Positions 45,639 through 54,490 of a stretch of 64,000 nucleotides of DNA are shown here, piece by piece. The DNA is from Pseudofrankia inefficax (GTDB taxonomy: Bacteria; Actinomycetota; Actinomycetes; Frankiales; Frankiaceae). Every line of letters begins with the position of its first letter. Within the stretch, counting starts at the first letter, position 1. The DNA lies in contig NC_014666.1 of assembly GCF_000166135.1 (NCBI RefSeq), forward strand, positions 7,750,001-7,814,000, in the 5' to 3' direction. Both the position numbers and the translations under genes were made by a program. The notes beneath the pieces were generated by a model, which saw only the letters and a list, made by a program, of their open reading frames with translations, searched no databases and was not told where the DNA came from.

Positions 45639-46672
45639 CCGAACTCCCCCGTGCCGCCGAACTCCCCAGTGCCGCCAGACAAAGCGGCCCTACCGGGACC
45701 GGCGCCGAGGCTCACCAACGCGGCCCCGGCCGCCCCGTCGACGGCCAGGTCCGCGCCCTCGCTCTCCGCCCGGGCGGCGCGCGCTCTGGCCCGCCGGCCG
45801 AGGACCGACCCCAGCACGCCGATCAGCACGATGGCCAGAATCAGCAGCAGCGCGATCGCGGAGGCGTAGCCGATCCGGAACGAGCCGGTGAAGCCGACCT
45901 CGAAGATGTAGTAGACGATCGTCGAGCTTGACCGGAACGGCCCGCCCTTCGTCAGGACCGCCACCGTCTCGAAGGTCTGCAGCGTCAGGATCGTCGTGAA
46001 GACGCCGAGGAAGATCGTGGTGGGTGCCAGCAGCGGCAGAGTGATGTGCCGCAGCCGGGCGAACCCCCGGATGCCGTCGACGTCGGCCGCCTCGTACACC
46101 GAGGCGGGGATGGCCGTCAGCCCGGCCAGGTACACGACGAACACGAAGCTGGTCAGGCGCCAGCCGCCGACGAGCGCCACCACCGGCAGCGCGGTCGACG
46201 TGTCGCCCAGCCAGTTCTGCGGGTGGACGCCGAACCAGCCGACGGCCGTGTTCGCCAGACCCTGCGGGCTCGGGTCGAACATGTAGGCGAAGATCAGTGC
46301 GATCGCGATCAGATTCGCGCTGACCGGCAGGAACAGGGCGAGCCGCAGCGCACCACGGCCCCGGGCGACCTTCTGGGTGGCCAGGGCCAGCGCCAGGCCG
46401 ACGATGACCGCCGGGATCACCGTCAACCCGCAGTATTCGAGCGTGTTGACGACCGTCTTGCCGAGGTCAGGATCGTGGAACGCCTCGCGCAGGTTCGCGG
46501 TGCCCACCCAGTGGAAGCTCGGGCCGGTCAGTCTCTTGTCGGTCCCGGCCGCGAACGCGGAGACCACCGCCGGGCTGAGCACGAACACTCCCAGCCCGAG
46601 CAGCGCGGGGAACAGCAACGCTCCGGCCCGCCAGCCGGCGATACCGTTGCCCGTCCCCGCCCCTCTTGCCAT
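45635..46672 (-). CDS. ABC sugar importer permease (MalF-like)
   Basis: 345 residues with six membrane helices. YEAADVDGIRGFARLRHITL is the EAA loop, LLFPALLGLGVFVLSPAVVS the first helix. The C-terminus after the last helix is low complexity and ends GGTGEFGGTGEFG, produced by an 18-bp tandem duplication (45641-45676). ATG at 46672 is the likely start although its ribosome site is weak. First gene of the importer operon, divergent from the DUF349 gene. Confidence 0.9.
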   Translation of the reverse strand: MARGAGTGNGIAGWRAGALLFPALLGLGVFVLSPAVVSAFAAGTDKRLTGPSFHWVGTANLREAFHDPDLGKTVVNTLEYCGLTVIPAVIVGLALALATQKVARGRGALRLALFLPVSANLIAIALIFAYMFDPSPQGLANTAVGWFGVHPQNWLGDTSTALPVVALVGGWRLTSFVFVVYLAGLTAIPASVYEAADVDGIRGFARLRHITLPLLAPTTIFLGVFTTILTLQTFETVAVLTKGGPFRSSSTIVYYIFEVGFTGSFRIGYASAIALLLILAIVLIGVLGSVLGRRARARAARAESEGADLAVDGAAGAALVSLGAGPGRAALSGGTGEFGGTGEFG

Positions 46673-46748
46673 GGTTACGCATCTTGGCCCTGCGACGCGC
46701 CACCTGCCTAGAAGCATGGCTGACGAGGAAGTGAACTCAACCAAACTG

Positions 46749-46778
46749 TCCGGTGACGGCAACCCGGTTGTCACCGGA
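46749..46778. promoter_or_regulatory. inverted repeat between divergent importer and DUF349 genes
   Basis: TCCGGTGAC at 46749-46757 and its complement GTCACCGGA at 46770-46778, with AACC-C-GGTT nested in the centre. It is about 77 bp upstream of the importer permease start and 75 bp before DUF349, so it is a candidate operator for the importer or a leader hairpin of DUF349. No LacI- or GntR-type regulator gene is nearby. Confidence 0.45.
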
Positions 46779-46853
46779 TCTGCGTCAGGGATCCCACTGG
46801 GGCCCGATGCCTGCAAGAATGGCAGGCAACCTGATGTCGATCTTGGGATTGCG

Positions 46854-48056
46854 ATGAGTGACGGGACCGGCTCCGAGTGGGGACGAGTCGCCGACGACGG
46901 CACCGTCTATGTACGGACGTCCGAGGGCGAGCGCGCTGTCGGCTCGTGGCGGGCCGGCAGCCCAGATGAGGGCCTTGCGCACTTCGTGCGCCGCTACGAC
47001 GACCTTTCCGCCGAGGTGGAGCTGCTCGAGAAGCGCGTGACGATCGCCGGGGTCGACCCGGTCGGCATCGCCACGAGCGCGCAGCGGCTGCTGGACGGGC
47101 TGCCGGGCGCGGCCGTCGTCGGCGACCTGGACGCGCTGCGCGGCCGGCTGAACGCGCTGCTGGGCGTGACCGAGAGCCGCAAGACGCAGGTGCAGGCCGA
47201 ACGCGCGGCCAAGGCCGCGCAGGCGGTCGCCGCCAAGGAGGAGCTGGTCGCCGAGGCCGAACGGCTGGCGAAGAGCTCCGACTGGAAGGCGGTCAGCGAG
47301 CGGTTCCGGGTGATCGGCGAGGAGTTCCGCGCCATCACCGGCGTCGACAAGCGGACCGACTCCGGCCTGTGGCGCCGGATCGCCGCCGCGCGGGAGGAGT
47401 TCGCCCGCCGGCGTACCGCGCACTTCGCGGCGCTCGACACCCAGCGGGCCAAGTCGAAGGAGCGCAAGGAGGCGCTGATCGCCGAGGCCGAGTCGCTCGC
47501 CGACTCGACCGACTGGGGCGCCACCAGCACCCGCTTCCGCGCACTGATGGCCGACTGGAAGACCGCCGGCCGGGCGGCCAAGGACGTCGACGACGAGCTG
47601 TGGGCCCGGTTCCGCGCCGCGCAGGACACGTTCTTCAGCCGGCGCAACGCGGTGAACGCCGAGCGCGACGCGGAGGCGCGGGCCAACCAGACCGCCAAGG
47701 AGGCGCTGCTGGCCGAGGCGGCCGAGCTCGACCCGGCCGAGGCCGAGCGGTCGCTGCGCAAGCTGCGCGACATCCAGGAGCGCTGGGACGCGATCGGGCG
47801 GGTGCCCCGCGAGGCGGTCGGCCAGCTGGAGCGTCAGCTGAGCACGATCAGCGACCGGATCCGCGAGGCCAACGACGCCCGCTTCTCCCGCAACGACACG
47901 GAGACCTCGCCGTTCGTCGCCAAGCTCCGTCAGTCGGTCAGCCGGCTGGAGGAGAAGCTGGAGAAGGCCAAGGCATCCGGCCGGACCAAGGACATCGCCA
48001 AGGTCGAGGCGGACCTCGCGACCCAACGCGCCTGGCTCGCCCAGGCCGAGCGGTAG
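46854..48056 (+). CDS. DUF349 domain protein
   Basis: 400 residues, almost wholly helical and charged. EWGRVADDGTVYVRTSEGER is the conserved N-terminal motif of actinobacterial members. Three DUF349 repeats follow, e.g. LAKSSDWKAVSERFRVIGEE, LADSTDWGATSTRFRALMAD and KLRDIQERWDAIGRVP, then a coiled coil. The function is not established; the family is sometimes linked to ribosome or stress physiology. ATG at 46854 has GGGA; an in-frame ATG at 46716 would add 46 residues without homology. A terminator hairpin follows. Confidence 0.85.
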   Translation: MSDGTGSEWGRVADDGTVYVRTSEGERAVGSWRAGSPDEGLAHFVRRYDDLSAEVELLEKRVTIAGVDPVGIATSAQRLLDGLPGAAVVGDLDALRGRLNALLGVTESRKTQVQAERAAKAAQAVAAKEELVAEAERLAKSSDWKAVSERFRVIGEEFRAITGVDKRTDSGLWRRIAAAREEFARRRTAHFAALDTQRAKSKERKEALIAEAESLADSTDWGATSTRFRALMADWKTAGRAAKDVDDELWARFRAAQDTFFSRRNAVNAERDAEARANQTAKEALLAEAAELDPAEAERSLRKLRDIQERWDAIGRVPREAVGQLERQLSTISDRIREANDARFSRNDTETSPFVAKLRQSVSRLEEKLEKAKASGRTKDIAKVEADLATQRAWLAQAER

Positions 48057-48069
48057 CCGCCGGCGGTGT

Positions 48070-48098
48070 GCCCGCGGTCCCTGAGCAGGGACGCGGGC
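48070..48098 (+). terminator. hairpin after DUF349
   Basis: GCCCGCGGTCCCT and AGGGACGCGGGC pair (one bulged G) around GAGC, 14 bp past the stop. No T tract. It is the only terminator-like structure before the next promoter. Confidence 0.65.
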
Positions 48099-48130
48099 CC
48101 ATCGCGGGCAGGTACCGACACGGGCCCCTT

Positions 48131-48161
48131 GTGCTAACTGCGCGCTTGCCAGAGTTAGCAC
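48131..48161. promoter_or_regulatory. 9-bp inverted repeat at the XRE regulator promoter
   Basis: GTGCTAACT and its exact complement AGTTAGCAC are separated by 13 bp and followed immediately by TTGACG, a possible -35. A site here would suit autoregulation by the downstream XRE protein or control by another repressor. The half-sites recall CIRCE (TTAGCAC) but in everted order. Confidence 0.5.
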
Positions 48162-48300
48162 CTTGACGTAGCGTCGCCCTAGTCCAGCCGGTGTGACATC
48201 GTCACCTCACGTCACCAGCTGACTCTGGCGCGAGCGACGTCAGAGTCGCCGAAGGTGCAGGTGGCGAGGCGGAGCGTGGACGAAGGGAGGTATGAGCCCC

Positions 48301-49122
48301 GTGGCGGCCCTGCATGTCCGAGAGCTCGGCGACTACATCCGGGACCAGCGCCGTGCCGCGCACATCTCGCTGCGCCAGCTCGCCCAGCAGGCCGGCGTGA
48401 GCAACCCGTACCTGAGCCAGATCGAGCGCGGCCTGCGCAAGCCGTCGGCCGAGATCCTGCAGCAGATCGCGAAGGCGCTGCGTATCTCGGCCGAGGTCCT
48501 CTACGTGCAGGCCGGGATCCTTGAGGAGCGGGAGGGCGGCGAGGACGTCCACGCGGCCGTGCTCGCCGACGAGGTACTCACCGCTCGTCAGAAGCAGGTC
48601 ATCCTCGATATCTATGACGCGTTCCGCCGGGAGAACGCGGCGGCGGCGGATCTGGCCGCGAGCGCGATGACCGCGGCCGACGAGACAAGTGCCGAGGCAC
48701 CGCGGCCGGCTGCCGAGCCGTCGCCGGCGAAGGCGGAGCCGGCCGAGGCGGTCCCACCGGTGCCCCGTCGCCGTGCCTCCACGGCCCCGGCCGAGACCGG
48801 CACGACCAGGAGCGGCACCCCCAGGAGCGGCACCACCAAGGCTCGCGCCGGCGACGGCTCCGCCAGCGCCGAGCCAGCAGGGACGCCGCGGCCCGCGGCC
48901 CGCCGGTCACGCGCGGCGGCCTCCGCCGAGCCGGGCGAGACCGCGGGCAAAGCGCCGCGGCGGGCCGCCACGACCCGGCGGGCGACGCCACGCCGGGCCA
49001 CGGCCACGACCGCCAAGCCGGCTTCGGCGAAGCCCGACGCAGGGGCGTCCCCGGACGCGCCCGCCGGGGTCCCGGCCGAAGCGGCGGCGCAACCGAACCA
49101 GGCGTCGACGTCCGAACCCTAG
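48301..49122 (+). CDS. XRE-family regulator with long Ala/Pro/Arg tail
   Basis: 273 residues. Residues about 1-70 form the helix-turn-helix: LGDYIRDQRRAAHISLRQLA, QQAGVSNPYLSQIERGLRKP and AEILQQIAKALRISAEVLYV. A short helical region (LTARQKQVILDIYDAFRREN) follows, then about 150 disordered residues rich in Ala, Pro, Arg and Thr. ATG at 48292 lies one base after GGGAGG, too close to use; GTG at 48301 has proper spacing. It matches Rv0474-type regulators upstream of hbhA in mycobacteria, an arrangement kept here. The basic tail could bind nucleic acid. Confidence 0.85.
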   Translation: MAALHVRELGDYIRDQRRAAHISLRQLAQQAGVSNPYLSQIERGLRKPSAEILQQIAKALRISAEVLYVQAGILEEREGGEDVHAAVLADEVLTARQKQVILDIYDAFRRENAAAADLAASAMTAADETSAEAPRPAAEPSPAKAEPAEAVPPVPRRRASTAPAETGTTRSGTPRSGTTKARAGDGSASAEPAGTPRPAARRSRAAASAEPGETAGKAPRRAATTRRATPRRATATTAKPASAKPDAGASPDAPAGVPAEAAAQPNQASTSEP

Positions 49123-49315
49123 ACGTCCGAGCCCTGGCACCAGCGGGCCGCGGTTGACGTCCGCGCACTACCGACGCGGACGGCGAACTCTGACCGCGAC
49201 CCAACACATCACGGTGTGTCCCAACTGACCCTGAAGGCGGTGCACCGCGCCCAGGACGACCACCGACAGACACGCACGCGGCGGGGCCGCCGGCCCCAGC
49301 CGCGGAGGAGGCCAG

Positions 49316-49990
49316 ATGGCTACCGACCGACCCGCCACGCCGAGGACCCGGCGCGCCAGCACCACGGCGACCGACAAGACGACCACGACGCGCGCTCCCC
49401 GCACTCCGCGCGCCACCTCGAACGGCTCCGCGGCCCGAACCACCGCGACCCGGTCCACCGCGACCCGGGCCGGCGCCACGCGCACCGCGACGGCGTCGTC
49501 CGCCGCGCAGCCCGCGGGCACGTCCGCGCGGACCACGCCGTCCCAGCGGCGGGCGCCGATGACCGAGATGACCAAGCCGCTGTTCGCCTACGTCGGCGCG
49601 GCCGACCTCGCGGTGGAGAAGCTGCGGACGCTGCCCGCCACCGCCGGCACCGAGGTGCGGCGGCTGTCGGACCGGGTCGGCGAGCTGACCGTCGAGGCCG
49701 TGAAGGTGCCGACCCAGGTCAGCACCACGGTCCGCGGCCTGCCGGAGACCGTCGGCGCGCAGCTGTCCGGCCTGCAGGGCCGGGCCACCGAGCTCTACAA
49801 CTCCTGGGCGCACCGGGGCGCGAAGCGGGTCACCGAGATCCGCCGCAACCCCGCGACCGAGGAGGCCTTCACCCGGACGAAGACCGCGGTCAGCCGGACC
49901 AAGGCGGCCAGCACCTCGGCGCGCCGGGCCGCCGACGCCGTCGGCAAGGCGGCCGTCAGCCAGGCGCCGATAGGCCGCCGCGGCCGATAG
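49316..49990 (+). CDS. heparin-binding hemagglutinin (HbhA)-like protein
   Basis: 224 residues. The core KPLFAYVGAADLAVEKLRTL through LPETVGAQLSGLQGRATELY is helical and matches the HbhA N-terminal coiled coil. In mycobacterial HbhA a Lys/Pro/Ala-rich tail binds heparan sulfate; here the C-terminus is shorter and Arg/Lys-rich (RTKTAVSRTKAASTSARRAA). An extra Thr/Ala/Arg-rich segment of about 85 residues lies at the N-terminus. No signal peptide is seen. ATG at 49316 has GGAGGAGG upstream. The role in a non-pathogen is unknown; lipid- or surface-associated functions are reported for the family. Confidence 0.8.
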   Translation: MATDRPATPRTRRASTTATDKTTTTRAPRTPRATSNGSAARTTATRSTATRAGATRTATASSAAQPAGTSARTTPSQRRAPMTEMTKPLFAYVGAADLAVEKLRTLPATAGTEVRRLSDRVGELTVEAVKVPTQVSTTVRGLPETVGAQLSGLQGRATELYNSWAHRGAKRVTEIRRNPATEEAFTRTKTAVSRTKAASTSARRAADAVGKAAVSQAPIGRRGR

Positions 49991-50015
49991 TCCGCCCGTC
50001 GGGAGCGGACAAACG

Positions 50016-50057
50016 ACCCGGACCACGGACCCGCGTTCCCGGGTCCGTGGTCCGGGT
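50016..50057. terminator. 18-bp perfect hairpin before the aldo/keto reductase
   Basis: ACCCGGACCACGGACCCG pairs perfectly with 50040-50057 around CGTTCC. It lies 26 bp past the HbhA-like stop and ends five bases before the reductase ATG, occupying the position where a ribosome site would be. Confidence 0.85.
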
Positions 50058-50062
50058 GTTGT

Positions 50063-51025
50063 ATGGCGGATATGCGCTACCGTCCCCTCGGCAACTCGGG
50101 CCTGCTCGTCTCCGTCGTCGGCCTCGGCTGCAACAACTTCGGGTCGAGGGTCGACCTCAACGGCACCCGGGCCGTGGTCGACGCCGCGATCGAGTCCGGG
50201 ATCAACTTCTTCGACACCGCCGACACGTACGGCAACAAGGGCGGCTCGGAGACGCTGCTCGGGCACGTGCTGCGGTCCCGCCGGGACGAGATCGTGCTCG
50301 CCACCAAGTTCGGCAACGACATGGGCGGCGTCTACGGCGCCGACTACGGCGCCCGCGCCTCGCGCCGCTACATCCGCAAGGCGGTCGAAGGATCGCTGTC
50401 CCGGCTGCAGACCGACTACATCGACCTCTACCAGCTCCACAAGCTCGACGGCGTCACCCCGATCGAGGAGACGCTCGAAGCGCTCGACGAGCTGGTGAAG
50501 GAAGGCAAGGTCCGCTACGTCGGCTCCTGCAACCTCGACGGCTGGCAGGTCGCGGACGCCGAGTGGACGGCCCGAGCGGCGAACCGCACCCGGTTCATCT
50601 CGGCGCAGAACCACTACAACCTGCTGGAGCGCTCGATCGAGGCCGAACTGGTCCCGGCGGCGCTCCGGTACGGGATCGGCATTCTGCCGTACTTCCCGCT
50701 GGCGAACGGCATCCTGACCGGCAAGTACACCCGGGACGAGCCGCCGGCGCCCGGTACCCGGCTGGCCGGCCGCCAGGACGAGCTGACCGACGACGTCTTC
50801 GACGCGGTCGAGGCGCTGGAGACGTTCGCCCGGGAGCGGGACCGGTCACTGCTGGACGTCGCGATCGGTGGCCTGGCCGCGCAGCCCGGTGTCACCTCGG
50901 TGATCGCCGGTGCGACCAGCGCGGCCCAGGTCCGCGCGAACGTCGGCGCGGGCGCCTGGCTGCCCCGCGCGGACGACCTCACCGTCCTCGACAAGATCGC
51001 CCCTGCCTACCACCCCAGGGGCTGA
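50063..51025 (+). CDS. aldo/keto reductase
   Basis: 320 residues, (beta/alpha)8 barrel. NFFDTADTYGNKGGSETLLG carries catalytic Asp and Tyr, VLATKFGNDMGGVYGADYG the Lys, and IDLYQLHKLDGVTPIEETLE the His. GIGILPYFPLANGILTGKYT and VTSVIAGATSAAQVRANVG bind NADPH. ATG at 50063 or 50072 can serve; neither has a clear ribosome site because a strong hairpin ends just upstream. Physiological substrate unknown. Confidence 0.92.
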   Translation: MADMRYRPLGNSGLLVSVVGLGCNNFGSRVDLNGTRAVVDAAIESGINFFDTADTYGNKGGSETLLGHVLRSRRDEIVLATKFGNDMGGVYGADYGARASRRYIRKAVEGSLSRLQTDYIDLYQLHKLDGVTPIEETLEALDELVKEGKVRYVGSCNLDGWQVADAEWTARAANRTRFISAQNHYNLLERSIEAELVPAALRYGIGILPYFPLANGILTGKYTRDEPPAPGTRLAGRQDELTDDVFDAVEALETFARERDRSLLDVAIGGLAAQPGVTSVIAGATSAAQVRANVGAGAWLPRADDLTVLDKIAPAYHPRG

Positions 51026-51157
51026 CCCGGCCGAAAATCACTGCGCGCGCCCGCGGCTTGTTCGGCGGAAAGGGCAATGCCGTGGGCGCGGCGCGGTACT
51101 AGCGTGCCCACCTGACGGGAATGGATGCCACCCGACCAGGGTGAGGGGACGCCACGG

Positions 51158-51694
51158 ATGCCGACCACGATCACGCTGGTCCGCGCGGATATCACCACGC
51201 AGCAGGTCGACGCCGTCGTCAACGCGGCCAACTCGTCGCTGCTGGGCGGCGGCGGGGTGGACGGGGCCATCCACCGGGCCGGTGGCCCGGCGATCCTCGA
51301 AGCCTGCCGGCGGCTGCGGGACACCGCGTATCCGGGGGGCCTGCCCACGGGGGGCGCCGTCGCGACGGCCGCCGGGCTGCTACCGGCGAGACACGTGATC
51401 CACGTGGTCGGGCCGGTCTACCGGCGCGACGAGGACAGGTCGGCCCTGCTGCGCTCCTGCTACGTCGAGGCACTGCGCGTCGCGGACGAGCTGGAGGCCA
51501 GGACGGTGGCGTTCCCGGCCGTCAGCGCGGGCGCGTACGGCTGGCCGCTCGCCGACGCGGCCCGCATCGCGGTCACCACCGTCCACGAGACGGCGTCCTC
51601 GCTGACCGAGGCGCGTTTCGTGCTCTTCGACGACCGCGCCCTGCGCGCGTTCGAATCCGCTCACGCGCGCCTACGGCCCGCCAATCCCACCTGA
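51158..51694 (+). CDS. macro domain protein (O-acetyl-ADP-ribose deacetylase type)
   Basis: 178 residues. ITLVRADITTQQVDAVVNAA, NSSLLGGGGVDGAIHRAGG and VGPVYRRDED form the MacroD-type active site (NAANxxLLGGGGVDGAIH). VAFPAVSAGAYGWPLADAAR is the second ligand loop. It should remove ADP-ribose from acetyl esters or from proteins. ATG at 51158 has GAGGGGA nine bases upstream. Its last 24 bp overlap the 3' end of the opposing methyltransferase gene. Confidence 0.95.
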   Translation: MPTTITLVRADITTQQVDAVVNAANSSLLGGGGVDGAIHRAGGPAILEACRRLRDTAYPGGLPTGGAVATAAGLLPARHVIHVVGPVYRRDEDRSALLRSCYVEALRVADELEARTVAFPAVSAGAYGWPLADAARIAVTTVHETASSLTEARFVLFDDRALRAFESAHARLRPANPT

Positions 51695-52579
51695 CGCTGT
51701 CACGGCCCGCTCCAGCGGCCAGGCGAGCGTGACCTCCCCGAGCCGCCAGCGGCGGGGCGTGCGCTGGACGGGCCAGCCGTCGGCCCTGAGGTTCGCGACG
51801 GCGATGGACCAGCGCATCCGGGGCCCGAACGGGGCGTAGCTGGCGGCGTGGTCCCAGGCCTCGTCACAGGCCGCCAGGAACGCGTGGATCGGCTCGCCTG
51901 GGACGTTGCGGGCTATCAGCGCCTTGGGAAGCCGTTCGGCCAGGTCCGACGGGCAGCCTAGGCTCGGCAGGTGGGTGGACAGGGTCAGCGTCATTCCGCC
52001 TGCCCACCCCTCGGCCGGGCCGCCCGCGTCACCATCGGCCGCTGGGCGGCGGGCGTCGAGGGCCGGCAGGGTGAACCAGCAGGCGCGGCGGCCGATCTCG
52101 TCACACGTGCCCTCGATCAGCAGGCCGCCGGGGGCGAGCCGCTGCCGCATCGTCCGCCAGGCGGCGGCCACCTCGGGCTCGGGGTACTGCCGCAGGACGT
52201 TCAGGGCGCGGATCACCGTCGGGCGGCGGCCGGCCAGCTCGAAGCCACCGCGGGCGAAGACGAGGCCGGGCGGCCGGGCGGCCGGCTGCGCCGCGGCGAC
52301 CCGCTCCGGGTCGAGCTCCAGGCCCAGCACCCGCACGTCCGGCCGGACGGTCCGCAGCCGCTCGTAGAGCTCGACGGTGGTCACCGGCGACGAGCCGTAG
52401 CCCAGGTCCACGACGAGTGGGTCGGGGGTCGCCCGCAGCCGGGCGGCCTGGGTGCCGACCAGCCAGCGATCGATGCGTCGCAGCCGGTTGGGCGCGGTCG
52501 TGCCACGGGTCGGCAGGCCGAGCGCGCGGGCCCGGCCCGCCGCCAGCCGCGGCGCGCGCCGCCCCGAGACCGCAGTCAC
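51671..52579 (-). CDS. class I SAM-dependent methyltransferase-like protein
   Basis: About 302 residues. NRLRRIDRWLVGTQAARLRA precedes PLVVDLGYGSSPVTTVELYE (motif I with GYGSSP), VLGLELDPERVAAAQ and VIRALNVLRQYPEPEVAAAW. RLAPGGLLIEGTCDEIGRRA is the post-II region. It resembles an actinobacterial family located near mshA; substrate unknown. GTG at 52579 lies directly after GAGAGG, a poor spacing, so the start is uncertain. It converges on and overlaps the macro domain gene. Confidence 0.78.
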   Translation of the reverse strand: MTAVSGRRAPRLAAGRARALGLPTRGTTAPNRLRRIDRWLVGTQAARLRATPDPLVVDLGYGSSPVTTVELYERLRTVRPDVRVLGLELDPERVAAAQPAARPPGLVFARGGFELAGRRPTVIRALNVLRQYPEPEVAAAWRTMRQRLAPGGLLIEGTCDEIGRRACWFTLPALDARRPAADGDAGGPAEGWAGGMTLTLSTHLPSLGCPSDLAERLPKALIARNVPGEPIHAFLAACDEAWDHAASYAPFGPRMRWSIAVANLRADGWPVQRTPRRWRLGEVTLAWPLERAVTASGGIGGP

Positions 52580-52859
52580 CCTCTCACCATGCCAGCCCGG
52601 TTCGCGAACCCGGCCAGGCCGCCCGGCCTTCGCGTGGGGTTCCGGCCCCGGATGACCACGGCCGGGGGCGGGGATACCCGCGCGGGAGCGGGACGTGAGG
52701 AGGATCGCCCCGGCCCAATACGCCAGCAAACGGACAGGACGACTCTAAGGTGAACAGTCGGCCTATCCCCGTTGCGCGGCCCCGGTCGACACAGTGGCGG
52801 GCATAGCCCGGCCGAGCAGCGATGTTGCAACGTTCGAGTAACAAATCCGGCCGGCGGTC

Positions 52860-52985
52860 GGGCCAGGTTTGCCAGCGGCGACCCGGGCCGGGTTCGCCCA
52901 GCAGCGACCCGGGCCGGGTTTGCCCAACAGGGACACGGGCCAGGTTGCCAGCGGTGGACACGGACCGGTCTGCCCACAGGAACAC
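52860..52985. repeat. five tandem imperfect 24-26-bp repeats before mshA
   Basis: Units at 52860, 52885, 52911, 52937 and 52962, lengths 25, 26, 26, 25, 24. The best unit begins GGGCCGGGTTTGCCCAACAG and ends GGGACAC. Lengths not divisible by three argue against coding. The array ends at the mshA ribosome site GGAGG (52986-52990). The preceding divergent region 52580-52859 shows no other feature. Confidence 0.85.
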
Positions 52986-52996
52986 GGAGGTGGTCG

Positions 52997-54367
52997 GTGC
53001 GGCTGGTAGCGGGCGGGGGCGCGACGTCCCCGGCTTCCTCGATCAGGGCGGAAAGCGGCACCGTGAGCCGGGCCGACCCGAGCAGGACCGGCGTCGGCCC
53101 ACCGGGCCGGCGTCCCGTCCCCCGTCGGGTGGCGATGCTGTCGATGCACACCTCGCCGCTGGAACAGCCGGGCACCGGGGACGCCGGCGGCCTCAACGTG
53201 TACGTCGTGGAGCTGTCCCGTCAGCTCGCCGAGCAGGGCACCGAGGTGGAGGTGTTCACCCGGGCGACGAGCAGCAGCCTGCCGCCGACCGCCGAGCTGT
53301 ACCCCGGGGTGACCGTCCGGCACGTGCCGGCCGGCCCGTTCGAGGAGATGCAGCGCGCGGAGCTGCCAGCGTGGATCTGTGCCTTCACCGCGGACGTGCT
53401 GCGGGCCGAGGCCGAGCGCGAGCCGGGCTGGTTCGACCTGGTGCATTCGCACTACTGGCTGTCCGGCCAGGTGGGTCTGGCCGCCGCGCGCCGCTGGGGC
53501 GCGCCGCTGGTCCACACCGCGCACACGCTGGCCAAGGTGAAGAACCGGTCGCTGGCGATCGGGGACCGTCCCGAGCCGGCCGAACGGGTCCGTGGCGAGC
53601 AGGAGGTGGTGGCCGGCTCGACCCGGCTGGTCGCCTCGACCGTCGAGGAGGCCCGTCACCTCGTCGACCTGTACGGCGCCGACCCACACACGGTCGACGT
53701 CGTGGCTCCAGGCGTCGACCTGGAGATGTTCCGCCCGGGTGAGCAGGCGGCGGCGCGGCGGCGGATCGGCGTCCCCGCCGACGGGCACCTGCTGCTGTTC
53801 GTCGGGCGCATCCAGCCGCTGAAGGCGCCCGACCTGCTGCTGTACGCGGCCGCCGAGCTGCTGCGACGCGACCCCTCCCTGCGCGAGTCGCTGACCGTCG
53901 CCGTGGTCGGCGGGCCGAGCGGCAACGGCCTGGACCGCCCGGACGCCATGGTCAAGCTGGCCGCCGACCTGGGCATCTCGGACGTCGTGCTGTTCCGGCC
54001 GCCGGTGCCACGGGCCGAGCTGGCCGACTGGTTCCGGGCGGCGACCGCCGTCATCGTGCCGAGCCACAGCGAGAGCTTCGGCCTGGTCGCGATCGAGGCG
54101 CAGGCCTGTGGGACCCCCGTGGTCGCCGCGGCCGTCGGCGGGCTGTGCACCGCCGTCGCGGATGGGAAGTCGGGCCTGCTGGTCGCCGACCGCGACCCCG
54201 CGGCCTACGCCGCGGTGCTGGCGAGGCTGCTCGCGGAACCGGGCTGGCGGCGCCGGCTGGCGACCGGTGCGCGGGCGCACGCGTCCGGCTTCGGGTGGAC
54301 GGCGACCGCGCACGGCGTGCTGCGGGCCTACGGGGCGGCGCTCTCCCCCGCCGCGGTCGCGGTCTAA
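52997..54367 (+). CDS. mshA: D-inositol-3-phosphate glycosyltransferase
   Basis: 456 residues, GT-B family 4. It transfers GlcNAc from UDP-GlcNAc to inositol-3-phosphate, the first step of mycothiol synthesis. [20 protein letters not shown] and [19 protein letters not shown] are the MshA N-terminus, [17 protein letters not shown] and [10 protein letters not shown] follow, and [20 protein letters not shown] and [20 protein letters not shown] are the donor-site motifs. GTG at 52997 with GGAGG six bases upstream leaves an N-terminal extension of about 40 residues. Three in-frame TAA codons follow each other at the end. Confidence 0.94.
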   Translation: MRLVAGGGATSPASSIRAESGTVSRADPSRTGVGPPGRRPVPRRVAMLSMHTSPLEQPGTGDAGGLNVYVVELSRQLAEQGTEVEVFTRATSSSLPPTAELYPGVTVRHVPAGPFEEMQRAELPAWICAFTADVLRAEAEREPGWFDLVHSHYWLSGQVGLAAARRWGAPLVHTAHTLAKVKNRSLAIGDRPEPAERVRGEQEVVAGSTRLVASTVEEARHLVDLYGADPHTVDVVAPGVDLEMFRPGEQAAARRRIGVPADGHLLLFVGRIQPLKAPDLLLYAAAELLRRDPSLRESLTVAVVGGPSGNGLDRPDAMVKLAADLGISDVVLFRPPVPRAELADWFRAATAVIVPSHSESFGLVAIEAQACGTPVVAAAVGGLCTAVADGKSGLLVADRDPAAYAAVLARLLAEPGWRRRLATGARAHASGFGWTATAHGVLRAYGAALSPAAVAV

Positions 54368-54402
54368 GGCAGCGCGGTCTAAGGCAGCGCGGTCTAAGCC
54401 GG
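54358..54402. repeat. 15-bp tandem triplication at the mshA stop
   Basis: CGCGGTCTAAGGCAG occurs at 54358 and 54373, with a third copy at 54388 whose last bases differ. Each unit contains TAA in the mshA frame, giving stops at 54365, 54380 and 54395. Confidence 0.9.
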
Positions 54403-54490
54403 CGGGCACCGGGGTAGGGGCTCGTTGCCGATCGCGGCGCACAGGCCTACGGTCACAGACAGCCGGGGCGAGGTAGGAGGCTTGTCGTTC

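Noticed and set aside
48131-48161. CIRCE heat-shock element
   Set aside because: Half-sites share TTAGCAC, but the arms are in reversed order and spaced 13 rather than 9 bp, and no chaperone gene follows.
52580-52996. coding interpretation of the repeats upstream of mshA
   Set aside because: Unit lengths 24-26 shift frame from copy to copy, so no repeated peptide results.
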